In this document: positions 15,518-22,814 of the stretch, in pieces
Layout: the number at the start of each line of letters is the position of its first letter
Position numbering within the stretch: position 1 is the first letter of the stretch
Source: Terriglobia bacterium
GTDB lineage: Bacteria > Acidobacteriota > Terriglobia > Terriglobales > Acidobacteriaceae
DNA: 64,000 nt
Assembly: GCA_020073525.1 (NCBI GenBank)
Contig: JAIQFA010000002.1
Location: 1-64,000, forward strand
Direction: 5' to 3'
The notes under the pieces: model-generated
The model's database searches: none
Told to the model about the DNA's origin: nothing
The model's input: the letters and a program-made list of their open reading frames with translations, nothing else
Translations under genes and position numbers: made by a program

Positions 15518-16726
15518 ATGATGACTACCAATTCTAAAGTTTGGGTTAGCGAACTGAATGCGCGTCCGGAAGTACGGGGCGCGTTCCCGAAAAACACCGT
15601 CCGCTTTTATGACACGACGCTGCGTGATGGAGAGCAGACGGTTGGAGTTGTGCTCTCGCCGCAGCAGAAGCTCGACATTGCTCGCAAGCTGGATGAGCTG
15701 GGTGTGAGCCGTATTGAGGCTGGGTTCCCACGCGTCTCGGTGGAAGACGCCGAAGCTATTCAGCTCATGCAGAAGGCGGGCATCAAGGCGGAACTCTGGG
15801 GATTTTCGCGTGCGGTCAAGGCCGATGTCGAAGAACTGGTGCGGCTGAACCTTCGCTATTCGGTAATCGAAGCGCCTACCAGCGCCATCAAGTTGAAGGC
15901 GTATGGCATCTCGCGGGAGGAGGTGCTGCGCCGGATTCGCGATGCGGTCTCGGCGGCGAGTGAGGCGGGCATTACGGTGGCATTTTTCGCGGTCGATGGA
16001 ACGCGCACCGAGTTGGAGTTTCTGAAAACCGTGTACCTGTCGGCGCTCGATGCAGGCGCGAAAGAGCTGGTCGTCGTCGATACGATCGGGGCCTGCGGAC
16101 CCGAGGCGGCAGAATATCTGACGCGGCAAGTGTGCCAGTGGGCCGGCAAGGACGTGCCCGTGCATTTCCACGGGCACAACGACTTTGGCATGGCGACGGC
16201 CTGCGCGGTGGCGGCCGTTCGGGGGGGAGCGACCTGGATCCAGGGCACGATTAACGGCATGGGCGAACGCGCGGGCAATGCCGATATCGCCGAAATTGCA
16301 CTCGCATTGCGCTGTCTCTACGACGTGCCGGTGGTCCTGAACCTCGAAAAGGTGCGCGAGGTTTCCGAAGTAGTGCGGCGGGCCGCGGGGTACACGCTCG
16401 AGGCGTGGAAGCCGTTGGTCGGCGAAAACCTGTTCATGCGCGAAAGCGGCGCGGTGGCGAGCCAGTTTCATCTTCCCGAGGCGATCGAACCCTACTCGTC
16501 GGAAATCGTGCAAGCGGAGCGACGGATCGTTCTCGGCAAGAAAAGCGGGCTCGACAGCATTGACCTGAAATGCCAGGAGCTTGGGGTCACGATCACGGCC
16601 GAGCAGCGCGGTCCCATTCTGGCTGCGGTCAAGCAGGCTGCGGTGAAGCGGGCTGCGGGCGGCCAATCCGGCCTGGTCGGCAATGGCGAGTTTCGGGAGA
16701 TTCTGGCGGCTCTGCACATCCTGTGA
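15518..16726 (+). CDS. Homocitrate/2-isopropylmalate synthase family protein
   Basis: DRE-TIM metallolyase condensing acetyl-CoA (or a related acyl-CoA) with a 2-oxo acid. The 402 aa start the barrel with RFYDTTLRDGEQTVGV (D-T-T-L-R-D catalytic/metal motif), continue with IEAGFPR, and have HFHGHNDFGMATA (the H-x-H metal ligands), then NGMGERAGNADI (G-x-G-x-R-x-G-N). It is about 380-400 aa, lacks the C-terminal LeuA regulatory domain and so resembles NifV/homocitrate synthase or an uncharacterised paralogue more than leucine-pathway LeuA. Pairing with an FAH-family hydrolase is not a leucine-operon arrangement. Function beyond the reaction class is open. Confidence 0.85.
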   Translation: MMTTNSKVWVSELNARPEVRGAFPKNTVRFYDTTLRDGEQTVGVVLSPQQKLDIARKLDELGVSRIEAGFPRVSVEDAEAIQLMQKAGIKAELWGFSRAVKADVEELVRLNLRYSVIEAPTSAIKLKAYGISREEVLRRIRDAVSAASEAGITVAFFAVDGTRTELEFLKTVYLSALDAGAKELVVVDTIGACGPEAAEYLTRQVCQWAGKDVPVHFHGHNDFGMATACAVAAVRGGATWIQGTINGMGERAGNADIAEIALALRCLYDVPVVLNLEKVREVSEVVRRAAGYTLEAWKPLVGENLFMRESGAVASQFHLPEAIEPYSSEIVQAERRIVLGKKSGLDSIDLKCQELGVTITAEQRGPILAAVKQAAVKRAAGGQSGLVGNGEFREILAALHIL

Positions 16727-16985
16727 AGGCCGCGCGGCTGAATCGATCATGCCCGGTCAAAAGCCTTGGCTGGCGTGGGTTTCGAGGCGTTTTCAACTTA
16801 CCGTGGTAACGCTGGTTTCGTTACCCATTAAGTGCAGAGGCTTGCACCCCCGGGCCTAGCCCGATCCCGTTTCTACTCGCTAACCCCATTTGCCACAGGT
16901 ACTTACCTTCTCCCCATCGTATGGTTTCACGGGTGCACTATTCCCAGGTGAAGCCCGGTGCACATAGGGCGAGTTTGGGGGCCAC

Positions 16986-17405
16986 TTGACCGTCATTTAT
17001 AGTGCTGAGTCCGTAGCTCTTCGAAAAACGTCGCGGCCGACCGCCATCCTGCCGCTACTGGTGATTCTGTTCATCGTCTCCTACGGCATTCTGACCATGC
17101 TGGTTTTCGAGCAAGGCCAGACCATCGAATCGCAACGCAGTTTAATTCGCGAGATGTTGAAGGACAGCACACAACTGGCTGCGCTTAAAGGCAAGCTGGC
17201 GCGCGACGACGGGAAGCGAGTGCAGGAAAAGGCGTCCGTGCCGGCGCAACCGAACAGCGCTGATTCTCGCAACTCCGCGGCAGGCGCAAAAGGATCAGAA
17301 AAAGAAACAAAGCGACCCGGTAAATCGGCCCGCTCCATGAAGCAAGTCCCGGGGAAACCGGCTGCGGATTTAGAGGATGTGCGGCGCTCGACCCGAGTGA
17401 TCTAA
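16986..17405 (+). CDS. Hypothetical membrane-anchored protein with basic tail (139 aa)
   Basis: Unrecognised. The start is TTG at 16986 with GGGGG (16977-16981) upstream as a possible SD. A cytoplasmic N-terminus of about 20 residues is followed by one membrane span at about 21-40 (AILPLLVILFIVSYGILTML), then a predicted coiled coil at about 45-72 (EQGQTIESQRSLIREMLKDS) and a Lys/Arg/Ser-rich low-complexity C-terminus. The gap before it (16727-16985) shows only a 7-bp direct repeat GGTGCAC at 16932 and 16957. Confidence 0.55.
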   Translation: MTVIYSAESVALRKTSRPTAILPLLVILFIVSYGILTMLVFEQGQTIESQRSLIREMLKDSTQLAALKGKLARDDGKRVQEKASVPAQPNSADSRNSAAGAKGSEKETKRPGKSARSMKQVPGKPAADLEDVRRSTRVI

Positions 17406-17530
17406 CAATCGTACGAGCGCGAGTAGTACCGGTTGGTGAAGCGCATTGACTTTCGAGATTTGATTTCAAAGAAGAAACGGTTCTGTGAAATCCGGCCCTC
17501 TGTGGGGGGCCGTGCAAGCGAGACCCAATC

Positions 17531-17779
17531 ATGAAGGCCCTGGCCCTAGCTTTAGTCTTGTCACTTCCCGTCCCCAAGTTCGCACCCCCCGTACCGTCCT
17601 CCCCCACTCCGAGCCAGCAACCGGCAAAGAGAAAGGGAGGGCGCTGGTACTTCGCTGCCACCGGACACGCCGTGTATTGTTATGGACCGGTGATGACCAT
17701 GCCGCAGGCGCAAGGCGGGCTGCTAAAAGTTGCAACTTTTTGCCGTGGCGATCGAACCATGGTTCCGCTCAAAGACTAA
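17531..17779 (+). CDS. Small secreted hypothetical protein (82 aa)
   Basis: Unrecognised. The ATG at 17531 opens with MKALALALVLSLPV, a short signal-peptide-like hydrophobic segment followed by a Pro-rich linker (PPVPSSPTPSQQP) and a compact C-terminal part with two cysteines and aromatic residues (WYFAATGHAVYCYGP). An overlapping frame from 17485 to 17805 lacks these features. Support is limited to the signal-like N-terminus and Cys pair. Confidence 0.45.
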   Translation: MKALALALVLSLPVPKFAPPVPSSPTPSQQPAKRKGGRWYFAATGHAVYCYGPVMTMPQAQGGLLKVATFCRGDRTMVPLKD

Positions 17780-17801
17780 CCAAACTACTTCCGCAAATCG
17801 C

Positions 17802-17830
17802 TTGACATGCTGAGGCAACTAAACCAGAAT
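17802..17830 (+). promoter_or_regulatory. Candidate sigma70-type promoter upstream of the HEIGEW protein gene
   Basis: TTGACA (17802-17807), 17-bp spacer, CAGAAT (17825-17830). The predicted transcript would start near 17837 and run through the hairpin at 17880-17896 before the ATG at 17930. Consensus match only. Confidence 0.45.
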
Positions 17831-17879
17831 GCTCGACAAAGCTGATCGTGTGACAGCGCCCCGCATGTCCCCCCGTTTT

Positions 17880-17901
17880 CCCTGTCGGTAACAGGGTTTT
17901 T
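17880..17901 (+). terminator. Intrinsic-terminator-like hairpin in the 5' region of the HEIGEW protein gene
   Basis: CCCTGT (17880-17885), loop CGGTA, ACAGGG (17891-17896), then TTTTT (17897-17901). It either ends transcription from the upstream small gene or lies in the leader of the next gene as an attenuator. The candidate promoter at 17802 makes the second reading possible. Confidence 0.5.
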
Positions 17902-17929
17902 CAAAATCATTCCAGGAGCAAGACCGAGT

Positions 17930-19030
17930 ATGAATAAGCGTTTCGTTCTCAGCGTAATTGCTGTGTCCCTTATGCTGGCATGCGCCAGCTTCGCCCAGGA
18001 CGCCAAATATCCGACCCTTACCGACGCCAAGCCAATGTTTAAGGCTGGACCAAACCATATGGACCTGGCCCCGCGGGCTCCAGTCGCTCAGCTGACTCAG
18101 TGGAACGGCAGCTTCAAGGATCTCACCGGCAAGACGATTAACTTCACCATGGTTGGCACCGACCCTTCGAAAACGAATACCAGCTCGACCATCCCCGTGT
18201 ACATCATTCCCGTCAGGCTGAAATACGGCACCCAGAACGGAAACCACATCTTCGATCCGAAGAACACCGTGCTCAGCAACGGCAAGACGGTGATCAACAA
18301 CATCATTGCTTCTCCGATTTTCGACCCAGGAGTCGACTTCACGCAGGGCGGTACCGACCTCGGCACCACGCAGTACATCGATGCCTTCCAGCGCGGCAAT
18401 TTCTGGTCGACCGTGGCCAGCAACAGCAGCTATCACGTTCTGCTGGGCAAGCCGAAGGTATTGGCCCAGAAGACCATTACGGTCCCACCCTCGCTTGGCA
18501 GCGTGATCAACAACCCGTTCGGCAGCGGCATCGTTGGCACCTATGACATCAACGCCTTCGACGCGCATCTGCAAACCTGGATGGCGGCGATCAAGAAGAT
18601 TAACCCCGGCGTTCTGCCGATTTTCATCACCTATGACGCATATCTGACTTCGGGGGGATGCTGCATCGGCGGCTATCACAACGCCAATGGTGCCCAGCCT
18701 GGTGGCCAGACCTATTCGCACGCCACCTACGTGGACAGCCCGGGCGCGTTCTCACAGGACGTTTCCGCTCTGTCGCATGAAATCGGCGAGTGGATGGACG
18801 ATCCATTTGTCGACAACCGCGTCAACTGCCGCGACAACAGCATCATGGAAGACGGCGATCCGCTGGAAGGCGAATCGAACTATGGTGGTTATCCGTACAC
18901 CCTCAATGGCTTCACCTACAACCTGCAATCGCTGGTGTTCATTCCCTATTTTGGAGCGCCGGCGAGCACCTCAGTCCACAGCTGGCTTTCGTTCCAGAAC
19001 GACGAAAAGAAAGTCTGCCCCGGCCAGTAA
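17930..19030 (+). CDS. Secreted protein with HEIGEW metal-site-like motif (366 aa)
   Basis: Exported protein of unknown function. Signal peptide at 1-22 (KRFVLSVIAVSLMLACASFA-Q). The mature part begins with a Pro/Val-rich segment and has repeated YGTQNG/FDPKNT/GGTDLGTTQY-type stretches resembling a beta-rich exported domain. At 283-288 lies H-E-I-G-E-W, followed by MDDPF.DN, where a metzincin or M-family protease would have HExxH. The His, Glu and downstream acidic residues could bind zinc, but the second His is missing. Two vicinal Cys (GGCCIGG, about 244) and two further Cys may form disulfides. A strong terminator follows, so it is monocistronic. Confidence 0.85.
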   Translation: MNKRFVLSVIAVSLMLACASFAQDAKYPTLTDAKPMFKAGPNHMDLAPRAPVAQLTQWNGSFKDLTGKTINFTMVGTDPSKTNTSSTIPVYIIPVRLKYGTQNGNHIFDPKNTVLSNGKTVINNIIASPIFDPGVDFTQGGTDLGTTQYIDAFQRGNFWSTVASNSSYHVLLGKPKVLAQKTITVPPSLGSVINNPFGSGIVGTYDINAFDAHLQTWMAAIKKINPGVLPIFITYDAYLTSGGCCIGGYHNANGAQPGGQTYSHATYVDSPGAFSQDVSALSHEIGEWMDDPFVDNRVNCRDNSIMEDGDPLEGESNYGGYPYTLNGFTYNLQSLVFIPYFGAPASTSVHSWLSFQNDEKKVCPGQ

Positions 19031-19055
19031 CGCGGAGCCAATCAATGTTGTTCAG

Positions 19056-19089
19056 GAGCCCGTCCTCTCGAGGAACGGGCTCTTTTTTT
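19056..19089 (+). terminator. Rho-independent terminator
   Basis: GAGCCCGT (19056-19063) pairs with ACGGGCTC (19075-19082), with a short inner CCTC/GAGG stem and a run of seven T (19083-19089). It ends the transcript of the gene at 17930. The following 150 nt up to the convergent ABC permease show nothing else. Confidence 0.9.
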
Positions 19090-19237
19090 GACGGAAGAAG
19101 GCCCTTGATTTTTCGCTCGCGGAGTAACATCAGACCACGCAAGCAGCCCGAAGAGACATGGCCTGCTTGAGATGGCTAGAACCTATCTCATAAATGCTTT
19201 TTCGGCAGTTGGCTCCCATGAGCAGTGAGCATGCGAC

Positions 19238-20161
19238 TCAGATCGGTCCTTGATAGCGGCGGAGCCGGACCGCTGCGGCGAGGAATGCCGCAGCGATTGC
19301 CAAGCCGATCCACAGACCCGGGCTGATCAGGAAATGACCCGGAGTGAGATGTGTCATCGGATCGAGAACGCTACCCGGCGCGACCGTGACGCTTTCCGGA
19401 CCGCCACTGACGCGGTACCCCAGCAGGGCGGTGAAATGCGAGGTGTGGAAGGCAATCTTCTCGACGATACCGATCGCGAGCAGCGGTAATGCGGCCCATA
19501 GAAATGCCGCGCGCCGCGCCCAGGCTGAGACCAGGAGCAGCCAGCCGAAGATTGGCGCATACCAGAGCGCATGGACGGTTACAAGATGGTAGAGCAGCAG
19601 CAGCCACATCTGGAGCAACGGCAAATGCGTCCACAGAGTTGAGACGCCCCCGCCACTCACCAGCAGGACTAGGGTGCTCAACAGCAGCATGATCCACTGC
19701 GTGGCAACGGTGATCGCGAAAGTAAGCAGCGGGAGAACCACGAGCGGGATGCTTGCCTTCGAAAGCACTGCCGTGAGATCGGAAACCGGCAGCGATTTCC
19801 AGAACAGGATGCTGCGATCGCGACGTTCGCCGTGCAGCGCGTCGAGGCAGTAGAACACCCCGACGATAAAAGTGGTCAGCATGATCAGAAGCGCAGCGAA
19901 GCTGTACGGCTCGGCGAGCTTGGCAGACTGCTGCACCGGATCAAGCCTCAGCGCCTTCTCCCAGATACCCGCAACCGTGCTGAGCAAGAAGCCGACCAGA
20001 ATGACGGCGGCGACCGCCAACGGCGCGATATAGATCGAACGGCTCTCCCACAATTCGCGCCGCACTGACCAGTACATGCGCCGAGTCGCCGAGATGACCG
20101 CGGGCGCGATTGCCTGCGATTCGAGAGAGGACTCGGATATGGCGTTCGCTTGAGGATTCAT
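19238..20161 (-). CDS. ABC-2 type transporter permease
   Basis: Membrane subunit of an ABC transporter. The 307 aa have about six hydrophobic segments: about 47-65 (IAPLAVAAVILVGFLLS), 90-110 (FAALLIMLTTFIVGVFYC), 135-180, 190-215, 220-245 and 275-295. LHGERRDRSILFWKSLPVSD between spans 2 and 3 is the conserved cytoplasmic loop of ABC-2/YtrC-type permeases. Its start overlaps the stop of the ATPase gene by 4 nt (ATGA), so it is the last gene of the GntR-ATPase-permease operon. The substrate is unknown. Confidence 0.88.
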   Translation of the reverse strand: MNPQANAISESSLESQAIAPAVISATRRMYWSVRRELWESRSIYIAPLAVAAVILVGFLLSTVAGIWEKALRLDPVQQSAKLAEPYSFAALLIMLTTFIVGVFYCLDALHGERRDRSILFWKSLPVSDLTAVLSKASIPLVVLPLLTFAITVATQWIMLLLSTLVLLVSGGGVSTLWTHLPLLQMWLLLLYHLVTVHALWYAPIFGWLLLVSAWARRAAFLWAALPLLAIGIVEKIAFHTSHFTALLGYRVSGGPESVTVAPGSVLDPMTHLTPGHFLISPGLWIGLAIAAAFLAAAVRLRRYQGPI

Positions 20162-21033
20162 CTAGCCGCTCCTTGTGCCTGGCCGGCCTGATTGCCGATC
20201 ACGGCAACGAACAAGTCGGCGATGCTGGGTGTGCGCACGTCGCCAAGCGCGGCGAGTTGGTGACGATCAACAGCATCGAACAGCAGGATGCTGCGACCGA
20301 GCACTTGGCGCTCGTGAATCGGCTTGAGCGCCCGGGCTGCTGTGACCTGCTCGGGATTCACCATCACTTCCAGATAACGCGACTCGAATTCTTCCATGCT
20401 GCAATTGAGTACGATTCGACCGCGGTTGATGAACATGAGATCGGTCAGGACGTGCTGGACCTCTTCCACCTGATGCGTCGTCACCACGATGGTGCGGCTG
20501 CGGTCGTAGTAGTCGTTCAGCAGCGAATCGTAGAACTGCTTGCGATATAGGATGTCGAGGCCAAGCGTCGGTTCGTCCAGCACCAGCAATTTCGCATCAA
20601 TGGCCATGACCAGAGCGAGGTGCAACTGGGCGACCATGCCTTTGGACAATTGCCTGACTTTGCTGGTGTGGCGAATGGTGGTCTTGACGAGAAAACCTTC
20701 CGCCTTCGCGCGATCGAATCGCGGATGGATGCCGGCGACGTAGTCGAGGGCCTGAGAAACCCTGATCCACCGCGGCAGTACGGCGACATCGGCAATGAAG
20801 CAGACATCGCGCATGAGTTGATCGCGCTCGGTCCAGGGATCGCGTCCGAGCACCTTCAGTTCTCCCTGATACGGGGTGAGGCCGAGAATCGCGTTGAGCG
20901 CAGTGGTCTTGCCCGCGCCATTGGGACCGATCAGTCCGAGGATGCGGCCCTCTTCGATGCGCAAATCGATGCCGTCCACCGCGACGGTTGTGCCGAAGGC
21001 CTTGCGGAGGCCGCGTGCTTCGATGACTGTCAT
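20158..21033 (-). CDS. ABC transporter ATP-binding protein (YtrB-like)
   Basis: Nucleotide-binding subunit, 291 aa from the ATG at 21033. Walker A is G-P-N-G-A-G-K-T-T, a degenerate signature QLSKGMVAQLHLA replaces LSGGQ, and Walker B is KLLVLDEPTLGLD. The H-loop is in VVTTHQVEEV. After the core (about 1-215) an extra 75 residues resemble the C-terminal extension of YtrB/CcmA-type ATPases. The upstream in-frame extension (to 21147) overlaps gntR and is not used. It overlaps gntR by 4 nt and the permease by 4 nt. Confidence 0.93.
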   Translation of the reverse strand: MTVIEARGLRKAFGTTVAVDGIDLRIEEGRILGLIGPNGAGKTTALNAILGLTPYQGELKVLGRDPWTERDQLMRDVCFIADVAVLPRWIRVSQALDYVAGIHPRFDRAKAEGFLVKTTIRHTSKVRQLSKGMVAQLHLALVMAIDAKLLVLDEPTLGLDILYRKQFYDSLLNDYYDRSRTIVVTTHQVEEVQHVLTDLMFINRGRIVLNCSMEEFESRYLEVMVNPEQVTAARALKPIHERQVLGRSILLFDAVDRHQLAALGDVRTPSIADLFVAVIGNQAGQAQGAAR

Positions 21034-21431
21034 GGCTTCTTCTTCGTCTCCTCTGCAGCGTTCGATTTCCCTCGGGTTGCAGCAGCATCCAGCAGTTCTT
21101 CCGGAGTCAGGCCCAGACGCTGAATGGTTGCGTGAACTCTGGGCCATTCTTCCGCAAGAAATTTCTGGCGTTCGCCCTGCAGCAGCAGATTGCGCGCTCC
21201 CGCATTGATGAACATGCCGCGACCTCGCCTACTCTCGACCAGTTGCTCGTCCACCAGCTGTTGATAGCCCTTCAGAACCGTCAGCGGATTAACCCGATAT
21301 TCGGCCGCAACATTGCGCACCGAGGGCAGCGGATCGCCTTCCTTGAGTACGCCGTCGAGTATCATGGCGACGACGCGGTCGCGGAGCTGGCGGTAAATCG
21401 GCTGACTGTCGTTCCACTCATGGTCCATCAT
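21030..21431 (-). CDS. GntR-family transcriptional regulator, YtrA subfamily
   Basis: Repressor-type protein of 133 aa with an N-terminal winged HTH (QPIYRQLRDRVVAMILDG.L.EGDPLPSVR..A.EYRVNPLTVLKGYQQL...G.V-like; the last segment reads ESRRGRGMFIN) and a short C-terminal dimerisation helix region (about 75-133), the layout of YtrA regulators that control an adjacent ABC operon. The frame is open to 21896, but homology starts at the Met pair at 21431/21428. Start 21431 has GGAAAA upstream. Its gene order with ATPase and permease matches ytrABC-like operons. A candidate operator lies at 22156-22173. Confidence 0.92.
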   Translation of the reverse strand: MMDHEWNDSQPIYRQLRDRVVAMILDGVLKEGDPLPSVRNVAAEYRVNPLTVLKGYQQLVDEQLVESRRGRGMFINAGARNLLLQGERQKFLAEEWPRVHATIQRLGLTPEELLDAAATRGKSNAAEETKKKP

Positions 21432-21478
21432 GTTTTCCAATAAGCCCTTACGAGACCTTACCAGAGATACCGCGCGCC

Positions 21479-22042
21479 TTAGTTCGTCCTGTGCAGGTCG
21501 AAGTGCGCGTGGATCGGCTTGTCGTTCATCATGAACGTCCAATCCTCGGTGTGATGGTTGGCGTCGATGATGGTGAACACCGAATGGTGCATGTGCTGGT
21601 CCGTGCTCCCACTGATGTCCTTGAGCTCGAACTCGACCATCTTGCCGTCGGGCGACATCTTGCCGGTCATACGCGGCCGGTTCCCGGCATCGCAATAGTG
21701 AACCAACGTGAGCTGGTCTCCGTCCACGTAAAGCATGGTGACCGGATGGTCGTACTTTGTCGCATCCAACGGCGTTCCTGCTTCCTGCAACTCGTGCACG
21801 AGGGCGTGTCCCCGCGAGGTTACACGCAGTGAGACGTGGAGCGGCTTGCCGTCCGACATCTGCGGCATCTCGGGGACGGTGACGGGGCCTTCCCACTCTC
21901 CCGCCAGGCTTTTCATGGTTGCGAAGGACTTCTGCGCCTCGGACGGCACAGGAGCCACGGACTTTTGCGCGTCGGACTGGGCGAAAGCCACGGTGGAGAG
22001 CGATAGCAGGACACCTAACAGCACAAAACGAAGGGATTTCAT
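21479..22042 (-). CDS. Secreted lipocalin/DUF1579-like protein (187 aa)
   Basis: Signal peptide at 1-21 (LRFVLLGVLLSLSTVAFA-Q). The mature protein contains LAGEWEGPV, repeated G.....V and D-G-D/P-D-G-K strand-turn patterns (YVDGDQLTLVHYCDAGNRPRM, SPDGKMVEFEL), and HTEDWTFMMND, which suggests a small beta-barrel such as DUF1579 or a fatty-acid-binding-like fold. Exact family is uncertain. It is 47 nt upstream of gntR on the same strand and probably shares its promoter. The upstream AT-rich palindrome suggests control by the GntR protein. Confidence 0.75.
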   Translation of the reverse strand: MKSLRFVLLGVLLSLSTVAFAQSDAQKSVAPVPSEAQKSFATMKSLAGEWEGPVTVPEMPQMSDGKPLHVSLRVTSRGHALVHELQEAGTPLDATKYDHPVTMLYVDGDQLTLVHYCDAGNRPRMTGKMSPDGKMVEFELKDISGSTDQHMHHSVFTIIDANHHTEDWTFMMNDKPIHAHFDLHRTN

Positions 22043-22152
22043 GTTTTATTCTCCTTTGAGAAGTTCATTCTTCCTTGCTCTTGGGTCAGGGTTTATTCCT
22101 GTCGTACTGAGATCGATCAGCGCTCACGACCCTACTTGTCATATACTGTCAT

Positions 22153-22182
22153 AGATAACTATAACACTAGTTAACATGTCAA
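22153..22182 (-). promoter_or_regulatory. Candidate promoter with operator palindrome for the DUF1579-like/gntR/ABC operon
   Basis: An 18-bp perfect inverted repeat TAACTA-N6-TAGTTA (22156-22173) sits in an AT-rich patch. On the minus strand TTGACA (22182-22177) is followed at 18 bp by TTATCT (22158-22153), a poor -10, so the palindrome would fill the spacer, the classic repressor position. It lies about 110 nt before the secreted-protein ATG at 22042. Confidence 0.45.
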
Positions 22183-22539
22183 GCTGTTTCTGCAATTCGA
22201 AGCGGTCGGGGCAGCCCGTAGGATTCGGATCAAAGATGCGGACGCGTCCAAGGGGAAAGAAAGAAGGTGCAGGCTCGGGCTACCCGCGCTCGGGAAAAGC
22301 AGGCAGTTTCCTGAGATCGAGACTTGCTATTATTTGAAGCGGGATGGTCCGCGCGGTGCCGCCGTCCCTTGTGTTGAGAGCGAAACGGAATCAGATGGTT
22401 GGGCGACGAGAATCTGGGTTGTCAGCCGCTCCCAAGTTGAGCAACCGACACCAGAACTGACACCAGCTATAAGGGAGAATTGAAAATTCTTCCGGCAATG
22501 GGATGTAAGTGCTTTACAGTGTCGTCTTTACAGAAAAGA
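22183..22539. other. Non-coding gap upstream of tRNA-Arg
   Basis: No convincing gene is seen. It includes a possible -35 TTGAAA at 22480-22485 without a good -10, and a 7-bp direct repeat TTTACAG at 22513-22519 and 22527-22533 just before the tRNA. The segment 22451-22468 has two near-copies of GACACCAGA/TGACACCAG. Confidence 0.5.
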
Positions 22540-22616
22540 GGGCCCGTAGCTCAAGCGGATAGAGCATCGGATTTCTAATCCGAGGGTTGCAGGTTCGATT
22601 CCTGCCGGGCCCACCA
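22540..22616 (+). tRNA. tRNA-Arg (anticodon UCU)
   Basis: Complete cloverleaf: acceptor GGGCCCG/CGGGCCC, D-arm with AGCTCAAGCGGATAGAGC, anticodon stem TCGGA/TCCGA with loop TTTCTAA (anticodon TCT, reads AGA), and a T-arm with GGTTCGATTCC. Discriminator A, and the 3' CCA (22614-22616) is encoded. No mobile element is seen at its 3' end. Confidence 0.97.
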
Positions 22617-22764
22617 GTTCTCGACGAAGTTGCGTGTAGTACATGCATCTCCTGAGTCCGTCATGAGCGAAGTTTACGATCCAGACGGCGAGTTGGAAAA
22701 TTGCGAGCGCCCATGTCCTGCGGCGATTCACCCTGCTCTTTCGTGAGTTCGCCAGGGACTGCCG

Positions 22765-22780
22765 CGTGACAAGGGTCACC
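22765..22780. promoter_or_regulatory. CRP/FNR-type palindrome upstream of the PPDK-N protein gene
   Basis: CGTGA-CAAGGG-TCACC contains the core GTGA-N6-TCAC, 34 nt before the ATG at 22815. It is one of four such sites in the window (also 26888, 33766, 35505), three of which share GG before TCAC. Confidence 0.5.
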
Positions 22781-22814
22781 GCCGCAGGGGCCAGCACGGG
22801 CTAGGATATCCCCC

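Noticed and set aside
22528-22797. Minus-strand ORF of 89 aa with GPAGIEPATLGLEIR...
   Set aside because: It reads antisense through tRNA-Arg. This translation is a well-known artefact of tRNA complement sequence.
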